Source: Bacteroidaceae bacterium (GTDB lineage: Bacteria > Bacteroidota > Bacteroidia > Bacteroidales > Bacteroidaceae). From it: a stretch of DNA of 64,000 nucleotides. This document shows, piece by piece, positions 32,299-41,541 of the stretch (position 1 is the first letter of the stretch; every line of letters begins with the position of its first letter). The notes beneath the pieces are model-generated. The model searched no databases and was not told where the DNA came from. It saw only the letters and a list, made by a program, of their open reading frames with translations. Both the position numbers and the translations under genes were made by a program. The stretch spans positions 124,001 through 188,000 of the forward strand of contig JAGBTN010000003.1 of assembly GCA_017631315.1 (NCBI GenBank), written 5' to 3'.

Positions 32299-35200
32299 AT
32301 GAAAACCAAATCACTACTGACACTATTAGCCACATTCTTCGCCCTCACAACCATGGCCGAAGACCTGAAAGTCGTCACCACACCAGTTGACGGAGGCTTC
32401 ACCATCGCCGGACAAGAAACCGCCGACAAAGCCATCCTCCTCTACGACAGCCAAGACGCCGAAGTCGTACAGACCGTCGTAGACTGTCTCCTGTCCGACC
32501 TCAAAGCCGTCACAAAGAAAACATTCAGCAAATACAAAACCAAACCCACCACAGCCCAAAACCCCATCATCGTCGGCACCATAGGGCAATCCACATACAT
32601 CGACAACCTCATCGCCCAAGGCAAAATAGACGTAAACGAAATCAAAGGCAAATGGGAAGCTTTCGGCATGCAGGTAGTCGACAACCCCATGGAGGGAACA
32701 GAACGAGCACTCGTCATCTTCGGCGCACAACCACGAGGCACAGCCTACGGCATGTTCCACCTCAGCCGCCTGATGGGCGTATCACCATGGATATGGTGGG
32801 CAGACGCAACACCCACCACAAAGACACAACTCTACGTCACACCCGGCAGATACATCTCCGGAACACCATCCGTCAAATACCGAGGCATCTTCCTCAACGA
32901 CGAAGACTACGGCCTCCGACCCTGGGCAGCCAAGAAGATGGACACCAACCTCAACAACTTCGGACCCAAAACCTACGCAGCCATCATGGAACTACTGCTG
33001 CGCCTGCGAGCCAACACCCTCTGGCCCGCCATGCACGCAGGCTCAAGAGCCTTCTGGTACGAAAAGACCAACATCCCACTCATCATGAAGTACGACATCT
33101 ACATGGGCTCAAGTCACTGCGAACAAATGCTGCGCAATAACGAATACGAGTGGGGCTGGAACGGCGACAAGTACGGCGGACACTACAACAGCGACTGGGT
33201 GTGGCACTCCAATCAAGACATGATCAAACGCTACTGGGCAGAACGCGTAGGCGAAAGCCGTGGCAAAAACGCCATCTACACCCTCGGCATGAGAGGCGTA
33301 CACGACACCGGAATCAACGGATACAACTCAACAGCCGAACGAGTTGCCGCACTAACCGAAATCATAGCCTACCAGAGACAACTGCTCGCCGACAGCATAG
33401 GCGACCCAACCACCATACCACAAATATTCATACCCTACAAGGAAGTGCTCGACTGCTACAACGCCGGACTGAAAGTTCCCGAAGATGTCACCCTCATGTG
33501 GGTCGACGACAACCACGGATACATACGCCAAATGCCCGACAAAACCGAACAAGCACGCTCCGGAGGCAACGCCATCTACTACCATCTCTCCTATTGGGGC
33601 AGCCCGGACTCCTACCTCTGGTTGAGCACCATCTCACCCTCTCTTTGCAGTTACGAACTGAGTAAAGCCTACGCACAAGGCATCAAAGACCAATGGATCA
33701 TCAACGTAGGCGACATCAAACCTGCAGAAGAAGAACTGGAATTCTGCATGGATCTGGCATGGGACATCAACAGCTGGACGCCGGAAAGAGCATATCTCTA
33801 CACCAGAGACTGGGCCGCACGCATCTTCGGCGAAGAGCTTGCCGACGAAATCAACTCGATAAAAATGGCTTATTATCGTTTGGGCATTGCTGCAAAGCCA
33901 GAGCATGTGCAGCTTTGTCACTTTGATCATTCGAACACACAGATTGACGAACGCATTGCAGAGTACCAGGATTTGTACAATAGGGCAAAGGCTCTCGTCA
34001 GCAAAGTCCCTCGCACTTTGCGCGACGCCTACTGCCATCTTGTGGAATATCCTGTTTGTGCTTGTGCCAAGCAGAACATCAAGTTGCTCCGTGCACGCCA
34101 GAGTTTCGAGTATGCTTGGGCTGGACAGAAGGAGAAGGCGCTGAGCTATTCAAGTGCTGCGCAAGCGGCTTTCAACGACATCAAATCGCTTACCACTAAA
34201 TATAATGCTGGCTATACGAACAATGGCAAGTGGCAGGGCATGATGGACTTCCAGCCTAATGACTGGGCACAGCACTTGATGCCGGCGGTTGCCACTGCGG
34301 CGGATGTGGCAGAGCAGCAGAGCAGCATTCTGCAACCAGAGGTTCATATTATTGCGGGCGGTTGCTTCGACCATACTTCGGCTACGGTGAAGACTTTGTA
34401 TGGTCTTGGCATTCAGGGCAGCACGGCTACGGTTTGGCCTCTTGACATGCAGGCTTATTCTTCGGCTGCCTCTGCTCCTTATGCGGAATATACTTTGCCT
34501 GTGCAGAAGGGGTTGAATGTGATTCAGGTCCGTTGCCTGCCTACGTTCCGCTTGAACAAGGGTTATGACCTCCGTGTGGGCGTTTCTATTGATGGTGGTG
34601 CTGCGGAGATTCAGTCCATCAAGCAGACGGAGCGCACCGAGGCGTGGGACGAGACGGTTGCTTTGGGCTATATTCCTGTGGGTGTTCACTACACGAGTAC
34701 GGAGGATAAGACGGTTTCTGTTCGTGTTTACTTTATGGATCCGGGCCTTTGCGTGAGTGCTTTGGCAAGTATTCCCTTCAGTGTTGGGGCGGAAGACCTT
34801 ACGGATTTGCTGACGAACCCTGACTTCGAGTACGGCACGAGTGGTACGCTTGTGCCGAGGGGCGGTATGGTTCGCGGTGTGCCTAAGGGTTGGAAAGCGA
34901 CCGGAACGATGAACGGCAATTCGTGGGGTGTCAACCAGGATGCCAAACATCTGTGGGGTGTCAGCATGTATTGGGCAAGTGCCAAGCCTATGCCCAACGT
35001 TTACGAGTTGTCGCAGACCATTCCTGCAACGAGACTTGGGGCGGGCACTTATCTTGTCACCTGCCTGCTGGGTGTTCAGAAAGACAAGTTGGCGAACTGC
35101 CGACTGTTTGCGAACAAGAGTGTGCAGTACTATGGCAAGGAGAGCGACTATCTGTCGTCTATGCTCACTTCGGGCGAGACGAACACTTTTGCGGGCTACG

Positions 35201-35571
35201 GTGCTTCCGGGGCTGGCAAGATGACGCTCCGCCCGATGGCTGTGATGGTGACGCTCAAGGACGGCGAGAGCCTGAAATTGGGTATTCGCTCGAGCAACTT
35301 CAAGGCGGACGGCACCCGTTCTACGAACGACAGTCACGGTTGGTTCAAAGTGGACCATTTCCGCCTGCAGCGCATCGATGCGGAAGAGATTACGACGGAA
35401 ATCGACCGCATAGAAGCGGAAGACGAGTGGCAGGGGCTGACTGAGAACGACCTGCAAGACGGCCAGTTCTTCGACCTGCAAGGGCGTCGGTTCGACTTTG
35501 GCCCTGCTCGTCAAAGCGGCATCTTCATCCTGCGTCGCCCGGACGGCAGCGTCATCAAATTTGCGAAGTAA
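32299..35571 (+). CDS. Secreted glycoside hydrolase family 115 (alpha-glucuronidase)
   Basis: 1,090 residues with signal peptide ending about residue 20 (TLLATFFALTTMAEDL). Family block: PIIVGTIGQSTYID, RGTAYGMFHLSRLMGVSPW and WIWWADATP, then KYRGIFLNDEDYGLRPWAAK, RANTLWPAMHAGSRAFWYEK and YTLGMRGVHDTGINGY in the barrel. A helical domain (about 515-625) and a C-terminal carbohydrate-binding region with a jelly-roll-like part (about 830-1030) follow. GH115 removes (4-O-methyl)glucuronic acid from xylan. The last 40 residues (DLQGRRFDF, GIFILRRPDGSVIK) look like a type IX secretion tail. Base composition flips abruptly near 33855. No SusCD neighbour. Confidence 0.9.
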   Translation: MKTKSLLTLLATFFALTTMAEDLKVVTTPVDGGFTIAGQETADKAILLYDSQDAEVVQTVVDCLLSDLKAVTKKTFSKYKTKPTTAQNPIIVGTIGQSTYIDNLIAQGKIDVNEIKGKWEAFGMQVVDNPMEGTERALVIFGAQPRGTAYGMFHLSRLMGVSPWIWWADATPTTKTQLYVTPGRYISGTPSVKYRGIFLNDEDYGLRPWAAKKMDTNLNNFGPKTYAAIMELLLRLRANTLWPAMHAGSRAFWYEKTNIPLIMKYDIYMGSSHCEQMLRNNEYEWGWNGDKYGGHYNSDWVWHSNQDMIKRYWAERVGESRGKNAIYTLGMRGVHDTGINGYNSTAERVAALTEIIAYQRQLLADSIGDPTTIPQIFIPYKEVLDCYNAGLKVPEDVTLMWVDDNHGYIRQMPDKTEQARSGGNAIYYHLSYWGSPDSYLWLSTISPSLCSYELSKAYAQGIKDQWIINVGDIKPAEEELEFCMDLAWDINSWTPERAYLYTRDWAARIFGEELADEINSIKMAYYRLGIAAKPEHVQLCHFDHSNTQIDERIAEYQDLYNRAKALVSKVPRTLRDAYCHLVEYPVCACAKQNIKLLRARQSFEYAWAGQKEKALSYSSAAQAAFNDIKSLTTKYNAGYTNNGKWQGMMDFQPNDWAQHLMPAVATAADVAEQQSSILQPEVHIIAGGCFDHTSATVKTLYGLGIQGSTATVWPLDMQAYSSAASAPYAEYTLPVQKGLNVIQVRCLPTFRLNKGYDLRVGVSIDGGAAEIQSIKQTERTEAWDETVALGYIPVGVHYTSTEDKTVSVRVYFMDPGLCVSALASIPFSVGAEDLTDLLTNPDFEYGTSGTLVPRGGMVRGVPKGWKATGTMNGNSWGVNQDAKHLWGVSMYWASAKPMPNVYELSQTIPATRLGAGTYLVTCLLGVQKDKLANCRLFANKSVQYYGKESDYLSSMLTSGETNTFAGYGASGAGKMTLRPMAVMVTLKDGESLKLGIRSSNFKADGTRSTNDSHGWFKVDHFRLQRIDAEEITTEIDRIEAEDEWQGLTENDLQDGQFFDLQGRRFDFGPARQSGIFILRRPDGSVIKFAK

Positions 35572-35585
35572 ACCATGTCTGAAAT

Positions 35586-35673
35586 AATGCTTAACCATTA
35601 TTGCCAAATAGGTTAAGCATTATGGGCGGAAAGGTTAAGGGTTTTGGCCGAAAAGGTTAACCTATTTTTCCGA
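35586..35673. repeat. Array H: four 22-bp units
   Basis: Units start at 35586, 35608, 35630 and 35652. Cores are GCTTAACC, GGTTAAGC, GGTTAAGG and GGTTAACC. The left border is CTGAAAT (35579-35585). It fills the gap between the convergent GH115 and ComEA-like genes. Confidence 0.95.
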
Positions 35674-35714
35674 CACGACACTGGCATTTGAACTACACCC
35701 CTTGCCTCGCTCTT

Positions 35715-36638
35715 TCAGAACTCGAGGTAGGGGTGTAATTTTTCTATGTCTGTCGGACGAAATTCGTCGAGTTCGCGGAGCACATCGATGCTTTGAATCG
35801 CCCCATGATCACGGCGATATTCGCTGATGGCCTTGGCCTGATAGAAACTGATGTACGGGTGTTTCATGAGTTGCGAAACAGAGAGTCGGTTGACGTTCAC
35901 ACGTCTCACAGGCTGCGGCGAGAGCGTCATGTAGCGAAGCACACTGTCGGGCATCTCCGTTGCCTCCATGGCCTGCTCCTTCGTCACAAAGCCTCCCAGT
36001 GCATTCCGATAGGCCACAATGCGGGCAGCCCGCTTCGAAGCAATGCCCGGCACCATCTTCAACAGCGTCGTGTCTGCAGTGTTGACATCAACCGTCTGCC
36101 CCACCCTCAACTTATCCCTTCGGGGGAACGTATCACGAGGCACAACATCCTCACAGCAAACCTCCGCCACAGGCGGCTCCACAGCCCTCGCCGGCTCACG
36201 CCTCTCACGAGGCTCTTCGCGCTCCACATAGCGGAACCTTGGAGCAATGCGTATGTAAGGCTCCAGACGAACCCATTGCTCCACAGTCAGATTGGGCACA
36301 TTCCTGAACTCCTCCACCCTGCTATATCGGCCACGCTTTGCACGATATCGGTAAATACTGCGCACCTGCCAAGGAGAAAGACCCAAGCGAAGGAGCGTCG
36401 TAGAATCGGCAGTATTAGGGTCGAAAGGAAAGACTTCTACCGAATCCTCCGCAGTGGCATAAGTGATGTCCCTCACCACATAGTCCGACTTCCTGCTCAT
36501 CACCTTCCTTTTCTCACTGCCACTGTCGGCACTCTGCCACCTCCATACAGACAAACCAATGATGGCTAACAACAGCAACCACTCAATGACAAGCAATGCC
36601 CGACGCTGAGACGAAGTAAAGAAAGGCAGACGCTTCAT
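35715..36638 (-). CDS. Helix-hairpin-helix (ComEA-like) membrane-anchored DNA-binding protein
   Basis: 307 residues. One membrane segment (LLVIEWLLLLAIIGLSVW, about 15-32), then three HhH repeats: TLLRLGLSPWQVRSIYRYRA, VDVNTADTTLLKMVPGIASK (RAARIVAYRNALGGF) and NRLSVSQLMKHPYISFYQAK. A short Pro/Glu linker separates the first two. ComEA proteins bind incoming dsDNA in competence; in Bacteroidetes the role is unproven. It forms an operon with two upstream sodium symporter genes, with ATGA overlap with the first. A broken dprA lies 9 kb away. Confidence 0.85.
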   Translation of the reverse strand: MKRLPFFTSSQRRALLVIEWLLLLAIIGLSVWRWQSADSGSEKRKVMSRKSDYVVRDITYATAEDSVEVFPFDPNTADSTTLLRLGLSPWQVRSIYRYRAKRGRYSRVEEFRNVPNLTVEQWVRLEPYIRIAPRFRYVEREEPRERREPARAVEPPVAEVCCEDVVPRDTFPRRDKLRVGQTVDVNTADTTLLKMVPGIASKRAARIVAYRNALGGFVTKEQAMEATEMPDSVLRYMTLSPQPVRRVNVNRLSVSQLMKHPYISFYQAKAISEYRRDHGAIQSIDVLRELDEFRPTDIEKLHPYLEF

Positions 36639-37987
36639 GCAACAAGCTCCTGCACAAAGACCGCAGCAATAGCAAGCGGAGCCACATAGCGAACAATGAA
36701 ATAATACAAACGGAACAGACGGAAACGCACCGTACCACCATTCGTCAACTCATCCTCCACCAGCCTGCGGTCAAGATACCAACCGGTAAACAAACAAATA
36801 ACAATGCCGCCCAAAGGAAGAATCACCTTCGAAGAAACAAAATCAAACAACTCAAACAGATTCATGCCGAACAAAGTCAGATGACTCCACATGCCAAAAG
36901 ACAAAGAACAAGCAACGCCAAGCGTCATACAAGCAACCGAAACAATGACCGCAGCCCTTTTGCGCGGAATGGAAAAGGTCTCCAAAAGATACGCCGTAAC
37001 ACTCTCATGCAACGACATAGCACTGGTCAAAGCCGCCAACATAAGCAGCAAATAAAACAGACCCGAGAAGACATATCCCAACCACGGAACACCATGGAAA
37101 GCAATATTGAACACACTTGGCAAAGTAATGAACACCAATCCCGGACCGGCATCCACACTGACACTGTCCACACTGAACACCGCAGGGAAAATAAAGAAAC
37201 CACTCAACACAGCAACAGACGTATCAATAGCACCCACACCCATCGCCGTCTTAGGTAATCTCGTATCCGACCTGAAGTAAGAAGCATAAGTGCAAAGACA
37301 ACCCATCGCAAGGCTCAACGAATAAAAAGCCTGCCCTACAGCACTCAGAACAACACTGCCCGTAATCTTAGAGAAGTCCGGCTTCAGCAAAAAGCGAAGC
37401 CCCTCGGAACTGCCAGGCATACTGAACGAACAAACAACCAATATGCCTATAATGAAAAGCAACATCGGCATCATCAACTTCGAGAACCTCTCAATGCCAG
37501 ACTGCACACCACGAGCAATGATAACGTGTGTCAATCCCATAAAAGCCAATGCCATCAGCACCGGCATCCAAGGGTCCGTCACAAAATCATTATAGACAAG
37601 ATTGTAATCCCGGTCAGCCATCAGTTGTCCCCCAACCGACTGAATGAAGTAAAAAAGCGTCCATCCACTCACAACTATGTAGTAGGAAAGAATGATAAAA
37701 GCAACAAAAACACCTGCCACACCCTCTAAACGCCACCACTTTCCGGGAGCGAGTTTGGAAAAAGCGGTAATGGTGTTGGCACGAGTATGTCTGCCTATAA
37801 GGAACTCGCTCATCATGACGGGGATGCCAATGAAAGCAATGCAGAGGAGATAGACCACGATAAATGCCGCGCCGCCGTTGTTCCCGACCTCGGTAGGGAA
37901 ACGCCAAACATTGCCAAGACCTACGGCAGAACCTGCCGCGGCCAACACTGCTCCTATCTTACTGCCAAAGTTACTTCTTGTTTCCAT
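36635..37987 (-). CDS. Sodium-dependent neurotransmitter-symporter-family transporter 1
   Basis: 450 residues, about eleven or twelve membrane segments. The NSS hallmark GSAVGLGNVWRFPTEVGNNG is at residues 19-38 (first Na+ site), followed by SEFLIGRHTR, the TM3 region YYIVVSGWTLFYF and the TM6 substrate-site stretch. It imports an amino acid or related solute with Na+ across the inner membrane. It is about 55% similar by eye to the next gene, a tandem paralogue. Its plus-strand G+T content is very low (16 of 60 at 36901-36960), unlike its neighbour. Confidence 0.9.
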   Translation of the reverse strand: METRSNFGSKIGAVLAAAGSAVGLGNVWRFPTEVGNNGGAAFIVVYLLCIAFIGIPVMMSEFLIGRHTRANTITAFSKLAPGKWWRLEGVAGVFVAFIILSYYIVVSGWTLFYFIQSVGGQLMADRDYNLVYNDFVTDPWMPVLMALAFMGLTHVIIARGVQSGIERFSKLMMPMLLFIIGILVVCSFSMPGSSEGLRFLLKPDFSKITGSVVLSAVGQAFYSLSLAMGCLCTYASYFRSDTRLPKTAMGVGAIDTSVAVLSGFFIFPAVFSVDSVSVDAGPGLVFITLPSVFNIAFHGVPWLGYVFSGLFYLLLMLAALTSAMSLHESVTAYLLETFSIPRKRAAVIVSVACMTLGVACSLSFGMWSHLTLFGMNLFELFDFVSSKVILPLGGIVICLFTGWYLDRRLVEDELTNGGTVRFRLFRLYYFIVRYVAPLAIAAVFVQELVA

Positions 37988-37991
37988 GCTG

Positions 37992-39371
37992 TTATTTTAT
38001 AATGAGAGGTATTAGTTCGTTGAGAAATATGATGAGGATGCCGGCCGGAACGACCCAGCGAATGAGCAGAAGAAGCGGACGCATGAAGCGGACGGGGATG
38101 TGGCCGTCGTTTGTCAACTGCTGTTCGACGAGGCGTTTGTCGAGGTAATGTCCGACGAAGAGGGTCATCAGGAGGCCTCCCAGGGGCATGAGGAATTTTG
38201 TGACGGTAACGTCGAAGAGGTCGAAGATGCCAAGCCCGAAGACTTTTATCTCTTGCCATGGGCCGAAGGAGAGCGAGCAGAAACTGCCCAGCAGGAGGCA
38301 GATGGCGGTGACGATGACTGCGGCTGTGTGTCGGCTTTTACGGAAGTGTTCGGAGATGAAGGCTGTGCATATCTCGTGCATGCTGATGCTGCTTGTGAGG
38401 GCTGCCAGCAGGAGGAGTACGTAGAAGAGGAGGGCAAAGATGTATCCGACGAGGGGTATTTCACCGAACATCATGGCGAAGACGTTGGGCAGTGTGATGA
38501 ATACGAGTCCGGGGCCTGCGTCGGGTGCGATGCCGACGCTGAATACTGTGGGGAAGATAATGAATCCGCTGAGGATGGCTACTGCGGTGTCGATGATGCA
38601 GACGTTGGTGGCGGACTTGACGAGGCGTGTTTCCCGGCTGAAATATGATGAGTAGGTGACCAGGCAGCCTATGCCTACGCTGAGGGAGAAGAAGGCTTGT
38701 CCCATTGCTCCGAGTATGGTGTCGATGGTGACTTCGCTCAAATCGGGTTGGAGCAGGAAGCGTATTCCTTCGGATGCGCCTGGCATTGTGAGCGAGAAGC
38801 CTACGAGGATGACGATGATGGCGAGGAGGAGGGGCATCATGAGTTTGGAATAGCGTTCGATGCCGTGCTGTATGCCTCGTGCCACGACGAGGTGTGTGAG
38901 CAGGAGGAATGCGGCGAGATAGGCGATAGGCTGCAGGGGTGAGGCGACGAAGGTGTTGAAGGCTTGTGTGAAATCGGTGTCGCCCTGAACATGAAGGTGG
39001 CCTAAGACGGACTGTGTGGTGTAGTGCAGGGTCCAGCCTGCCACGACGGAATAGTATGAGAGGACGAGGAATCCGCCCAGCACGCCCATGATGCCGGCGA
39101 GCACCCATGGTTTGCCGGGGGCGAGTTTCTGGTAGGCTCCGATGGCGTTGCTGTGCGAGGAGCGTCCGATGACGAACTCGCTGACCATGACGGGCATGGC
39201 AAGGAAGAAGATGAAGCAGAGATAGATGAGGATGAAGGCTGCGCCGCCGCCTTTGCCTACCTCTGTGGGGAAGCGCCATATGTTGCCCAGCCCGACTGCC
39301 GAGCCTGCGGAAGCCAGCACGACTCCCAGTTGGCTGCCGAAACTGCCTCTGGCTGTGTTATCATTGTTCAT
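37992..39371 (-). CDS. Sodium-dependent neurotransmitter-symporter-family transporter 2
   Basis: 459 residues. GSAVGLGNIWRFPTEVGKGG at residues 22-41, then SEFVIGRSSHS, YYSVVAGWTLHYT and SGFIIFPTVFSVG. It is a paralogue of the adjacent transporter, 4 bp away, so the two probably share one transcript and may carry related amino acids. The substrate cannot be read from the sequence. The coding strand is C-rich in third positions, the reverse of transporter 1. Confidence 0.9.
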   Translation of the reverse strand: MNNDNTARGSFGSQLGVVLASAGSAVGLGNIWRFPTEVGKGGGAAFILIYLCFIFFLAMPVMVSEFVIGRSSHSNAIGAYQKLAPGKPWVLAGIMGVLGGFLVLSYYSVVAGWTLHYTTQSVLGHLHVQGDTDFTQAFNTFVASPLQPIAYLAAFLLLTHLVVARGIQHGIERYSKLMMPLLLAIIVILVGFSLTMPGASEGIRFLLQPDLSEVTIDTILGAMGQAFFSLSVGIGCLVTYSSYFSRETRLVKSATNVCIIDTAVAILSGFIIFPTVFSVGIAPDAGPGLVFITLPNVFAMMFGEIPLVGYIFALLFYVLLLLAALTSSISMHEICTAFISEHFRKSRHTAAVIVTAICLLLGSFCSLSFGPWQEIKVFGLGIFDLFDVTVTKFLMPLGGLLMTLFVGHYLDKRLVEQQLTNDGHIPVRFMRPLLLLIRWVVPAGILIIFLNELIPLIIK

Positions 39372-39399
39372 GTGGGAATGTTTTTAGGAAAATATGTTG

Positions 39400-39428
39400 C
39401 AAAGATACACAAAATTCTCGTACCTTTG
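39400..39428. promoter_or_regulatory. Divergent promoters: minus for NSS 2, plus for VanZ
   Basis: On the plus strand TACCTTTG (39421-39428), with TTG 21 bp upstream, drives vanZ-like transcription. On the minus strand TATCTTTG (plus 39400-39407) lies 29 bp before the NSS 2 start. The two -7 boxes are only 13 bp apart, so the promoters must interfere. Confidence 0.65.
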
Positions 39429-39456
39429 CCGTGTTCTTCTTAAAAAAAGTCCTTAT

Positions 39457-39867
39457 ATGCTGCTGCTCTATTTCCGACGCTACCCCATTACTTTTCTTTT
39501 GGCTTTGGCCATTGTTTTGCTCTCGCTGTTGCCCATACCGGATGTCAGGATGCCGGTGGAGGTTCCGCTTGTGGACAAGTGGACGCACATGGTGATGTAT
39601 GGTGTGCTGACACTTGTGATTTGGCTGGAATACATCAGGGCACACAGGCAGATGCGTGGCCTTAGGCTGCTGTTGTTGGCTTTCCTTGCGCCCATTGCGA
39701 TGGGCGGTGCTTTGGAACTGATGCAGGCCTACCTGACGACGTGCCGCAGCGGCGAGTGGCTGGACTTTGTGGCCAACAGCATCGGAGCCGTTGTCGGTGC
39801 CGGCTGCGGACTACTGGCGAGCAGGCTTGGGGGTCGCTCTTCTGCCAAACCGAAAACAGGGGTATGA
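39457..39867 (+). CDS. VanZ-family membrane protein
   Basis: 136 residues. The start at 39457 (MLLLYFRRYPITF) is chosen because the earlier ATG (39394) lies upstream of the predicted promoter. Four membrane segments: FLLALAIVLLSLLPIP, MVMYGVLTLVIWLEYI, LLLLAFLAPIAMGGALELMQ and FVANSIGAVVGAGCGLLASR. The VanZ core DKWTHMVMYG and ELMQAYLTTCRSGEWLDFVANSIG is complete. The function of VanZ-like proteins is poorly known; despite the name, no resistance role is implied. It ends shortly before array I. Confidence 0.85.
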   Translation: MLLLYFRRYPITFLLALAIVLLSLLPIPDVRMPVEVPLVDKWTHMVMYGVLTLVIWLEYIRAHRQMRGLRLLLLAFLAPIAMGGALELMQAYLTTCRSGEWLDFVANSIGAVVGAGCGLLASRLGGRSSAKPKTGV

Positions 39868-39892
39868 ATCCGAGGCTTAGGCCTCCGTTGAA

Positions 39893-39980
39893 AAAGGTTA
39901 ACCTTTTCGGCAATAATGCTGTACCATTCTAACAAGAAAGGTTAACCATTATCGGCATAATGGTTAACCTATTTTGAGAG
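39893..39980. repeat. Array I: four 22-bp units, one decayed
   Basis: Units start at 39893, 39915, 39937 and 39959. Cores are GGTTAACC, GCTGTACC (decayed), GGTTAACC and GGTTAACC. It lies between the convergent VanZ and GH76 genes. Confidence 0.93.
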
Positions 39981-40034
39981 GGAGGTACGCCCTGTTTGGG
40001 GGCGACCCCTTCCTTGTGTTTTCGGTCTGTTGTT

Positions 40035-41483
40035 TTACTTAATGAGAATCTTCTTGCGCTGGAAGATGTAAAGCCCGCTCTCGAACTCACGAACCTGCTC
40101 GGGAGTGGCATCCTTCATGACGAGTTTTCCGTCGGGAGTATAGACGTCCGACGGGCCGTCGTACTTCCTCTCCACCACATCGGCAATGGGCGTTGCCGTA
40201 TCGCTGGCAGGGAACATGAGCATCAGCGCAGGCATACCGCTGGCACCATAACTCTCTACGACATCGGTCGAAGCAGTCTTCTTGGCAAAATAGCCAATCT
40301 GAATGCCACGCTCTGCGTCCATGTTGGTGTAAGCCTTCTGGATGTTCTTCTGGATGTGCGTCAGGTACTTCTTCACATAAGCAAGGCTCAAGTCGCATTC
40401 ATAGACAAGCATCTTGATGTACTGCGCATAGATGGCAGCATAAATGCCCTGCTCGTAGCCGTTCTCATACTTGAGGATGCCGGCAGTACACATGTTGTTT
40501 ATCACATAATCTGCTGCACGGCGAGCCTTCGAGAGGTATGAGACCTCGCCCGTCAACTTGTAGAGCATACAGCTGGCACCAATATAAGTGGCCTGGTTGT
40601 AGAGATGGTCGGTAAACTCCGGACCACCGCCATGGATACCGTCCGCCACACGGCCGCTGCTGTTGACAAGCGTCTTGTCCGCCCAAGCATAAACCTCCTT
40701 CGCCTTCTCCAAATACCATTCCTTGGTTTGCATCGTAGGACGCGCAGCCGTCGGGACAGATCTGCCTTCAGGAACAATCGTATGCAACAGGCAGGCAGCA
40801 ATAACAGTGGGGAAATTGATGCAAGCCGAACGGAAATCGCCAGGCTTGTGAGGATTGGCCTTCTCAATGGGCTGCCACTCCCAGAACATGCCGCCGCCAT
40901 ACTGACCCTCGAAGCGAGCCGGGTCGGCATAAGAACCATCGTCGCCCACCTTGGCAGAGCCATACCACACACGGCAAAAGCTTCTCTCCGAATACGACAG
41001 GTATTCCGACTTGTCAAAGGTCTTGTAAGCACGCGCCAAAGCACACGTCCACCACATAATATCATCATAGACGAACCAACCGTTGTTCGTGTTGGGATTG
41101 TGAAAATCGAAGTTCACATAGTGAGCCTTCTCGCCCTTATAGATATTGTTGTGCAACGTCTGATACTTTCTCATGCGCGCCTCGTCGCCCTCTTCCTTGG
41201 CACGGTTGTAGGCATTGATGACCATGTCGTACATAATGGCCTGACACCAGATGGCAGCAGCACAGCCGCTCACATCATTGTCTCTGTAGCCGTTGCCACG
41301 ATGGTAAGCACCCGGCTGCTTCGTGTCTGCCTTGTAGATGTACTTTGACTTGTCGAGGAACGCATTATTGAAGTCCTCATAGGCCTTCCATTGCGCTTCG
41401 TTGTCGTAAGTAATCGTCGTCTGCGCACTGGCAACACCAGCAAAAGCAGACAAACACAAAATAAGGATTGACAGTCTTTTCAT
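40035..41483 (-). CDS. Secreted glycoside hydrolase family 76 (alpha-1,6-mannanase)
   Basis: 482 residues with signal peptide (ILILCLSAFAGVASAQ). The barrel of six helical hairpins carries the paired catalytic Asp of GH76 in FVYDDIMWW (D140-D141). Other family parts: YHRGNGYRDNDVSGCAAAIW, GMFWEWQPIEK and the DGIHGGGPEFTDHLYNQATY block. It cleaves internal alpha-1,6-mannose linkages, as in yeast mannan backbones. The last residues (VYTPDGKLVMKDA, GLYIFQRKKILIK) resemble a type IX secretion tail. Last gene of the operon that also contains GH92. Confidence 0.9.
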   Translation of the reverse strand: MKRLSILILCLSAFAGVASAQTTITYDNEAQWKAYEDFNNAFLDKSKYIYKADTKQPGAYHRGNGYRDNDVSGCAAAIWCQAIMYDMVINAYNRAKEEGDEARMRKYQTLHNNIYKGEKAHYVNFDFHNPNTNNGWFVYDDIMWWTCALARAYKTFDKSEYLSYSERSFCRVWYGSAKVGDDGSYADPARFEGQYGGGMFWEWQPIEKANPHKPGDFRSACINFPTVIAACLLHTIVPEGRSVPTAARPTMQTKEWYLEKAKEVYAWADKTLVNSSGRVADGIHGGGPEFTDHLYNQATYIGASCMLYKLTGEVSYLSKARRAADYVINNMCTAGILKYENGYEQGIYAAIYAQYIKMLVYECDLSLAYVKKYLTHIQKNIQKAYTNMDAERGIQIGYFAKKTASTDVVESYGASGMPALMLMFPASDTATPIADVVERKYDGPSDVYTPDGKLVMKDATPEQVREFESGLYIFQRKKILIK

Positions 41484-41510
41484 AACTCTTATAATAAAAG
41501 GGCTAAATAA

Positions 41511-41536
41511 TATGAGCCCCCAACAAGGGGCTCATA
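41511..41536 (-). terminator. Hairpin between GH92 and GH76
   Basis: TATGAGCCCC (41511-41520) pairs with GGGGCTCATA (41527-41536), with an AT-rich tail (TTATTT) on the minus strand. It may reduce readthrough from GH92 into GH76 or protect the upstream mRNA. Confidence 0.65.
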
Positions 41537-41541
41537 TAAAA

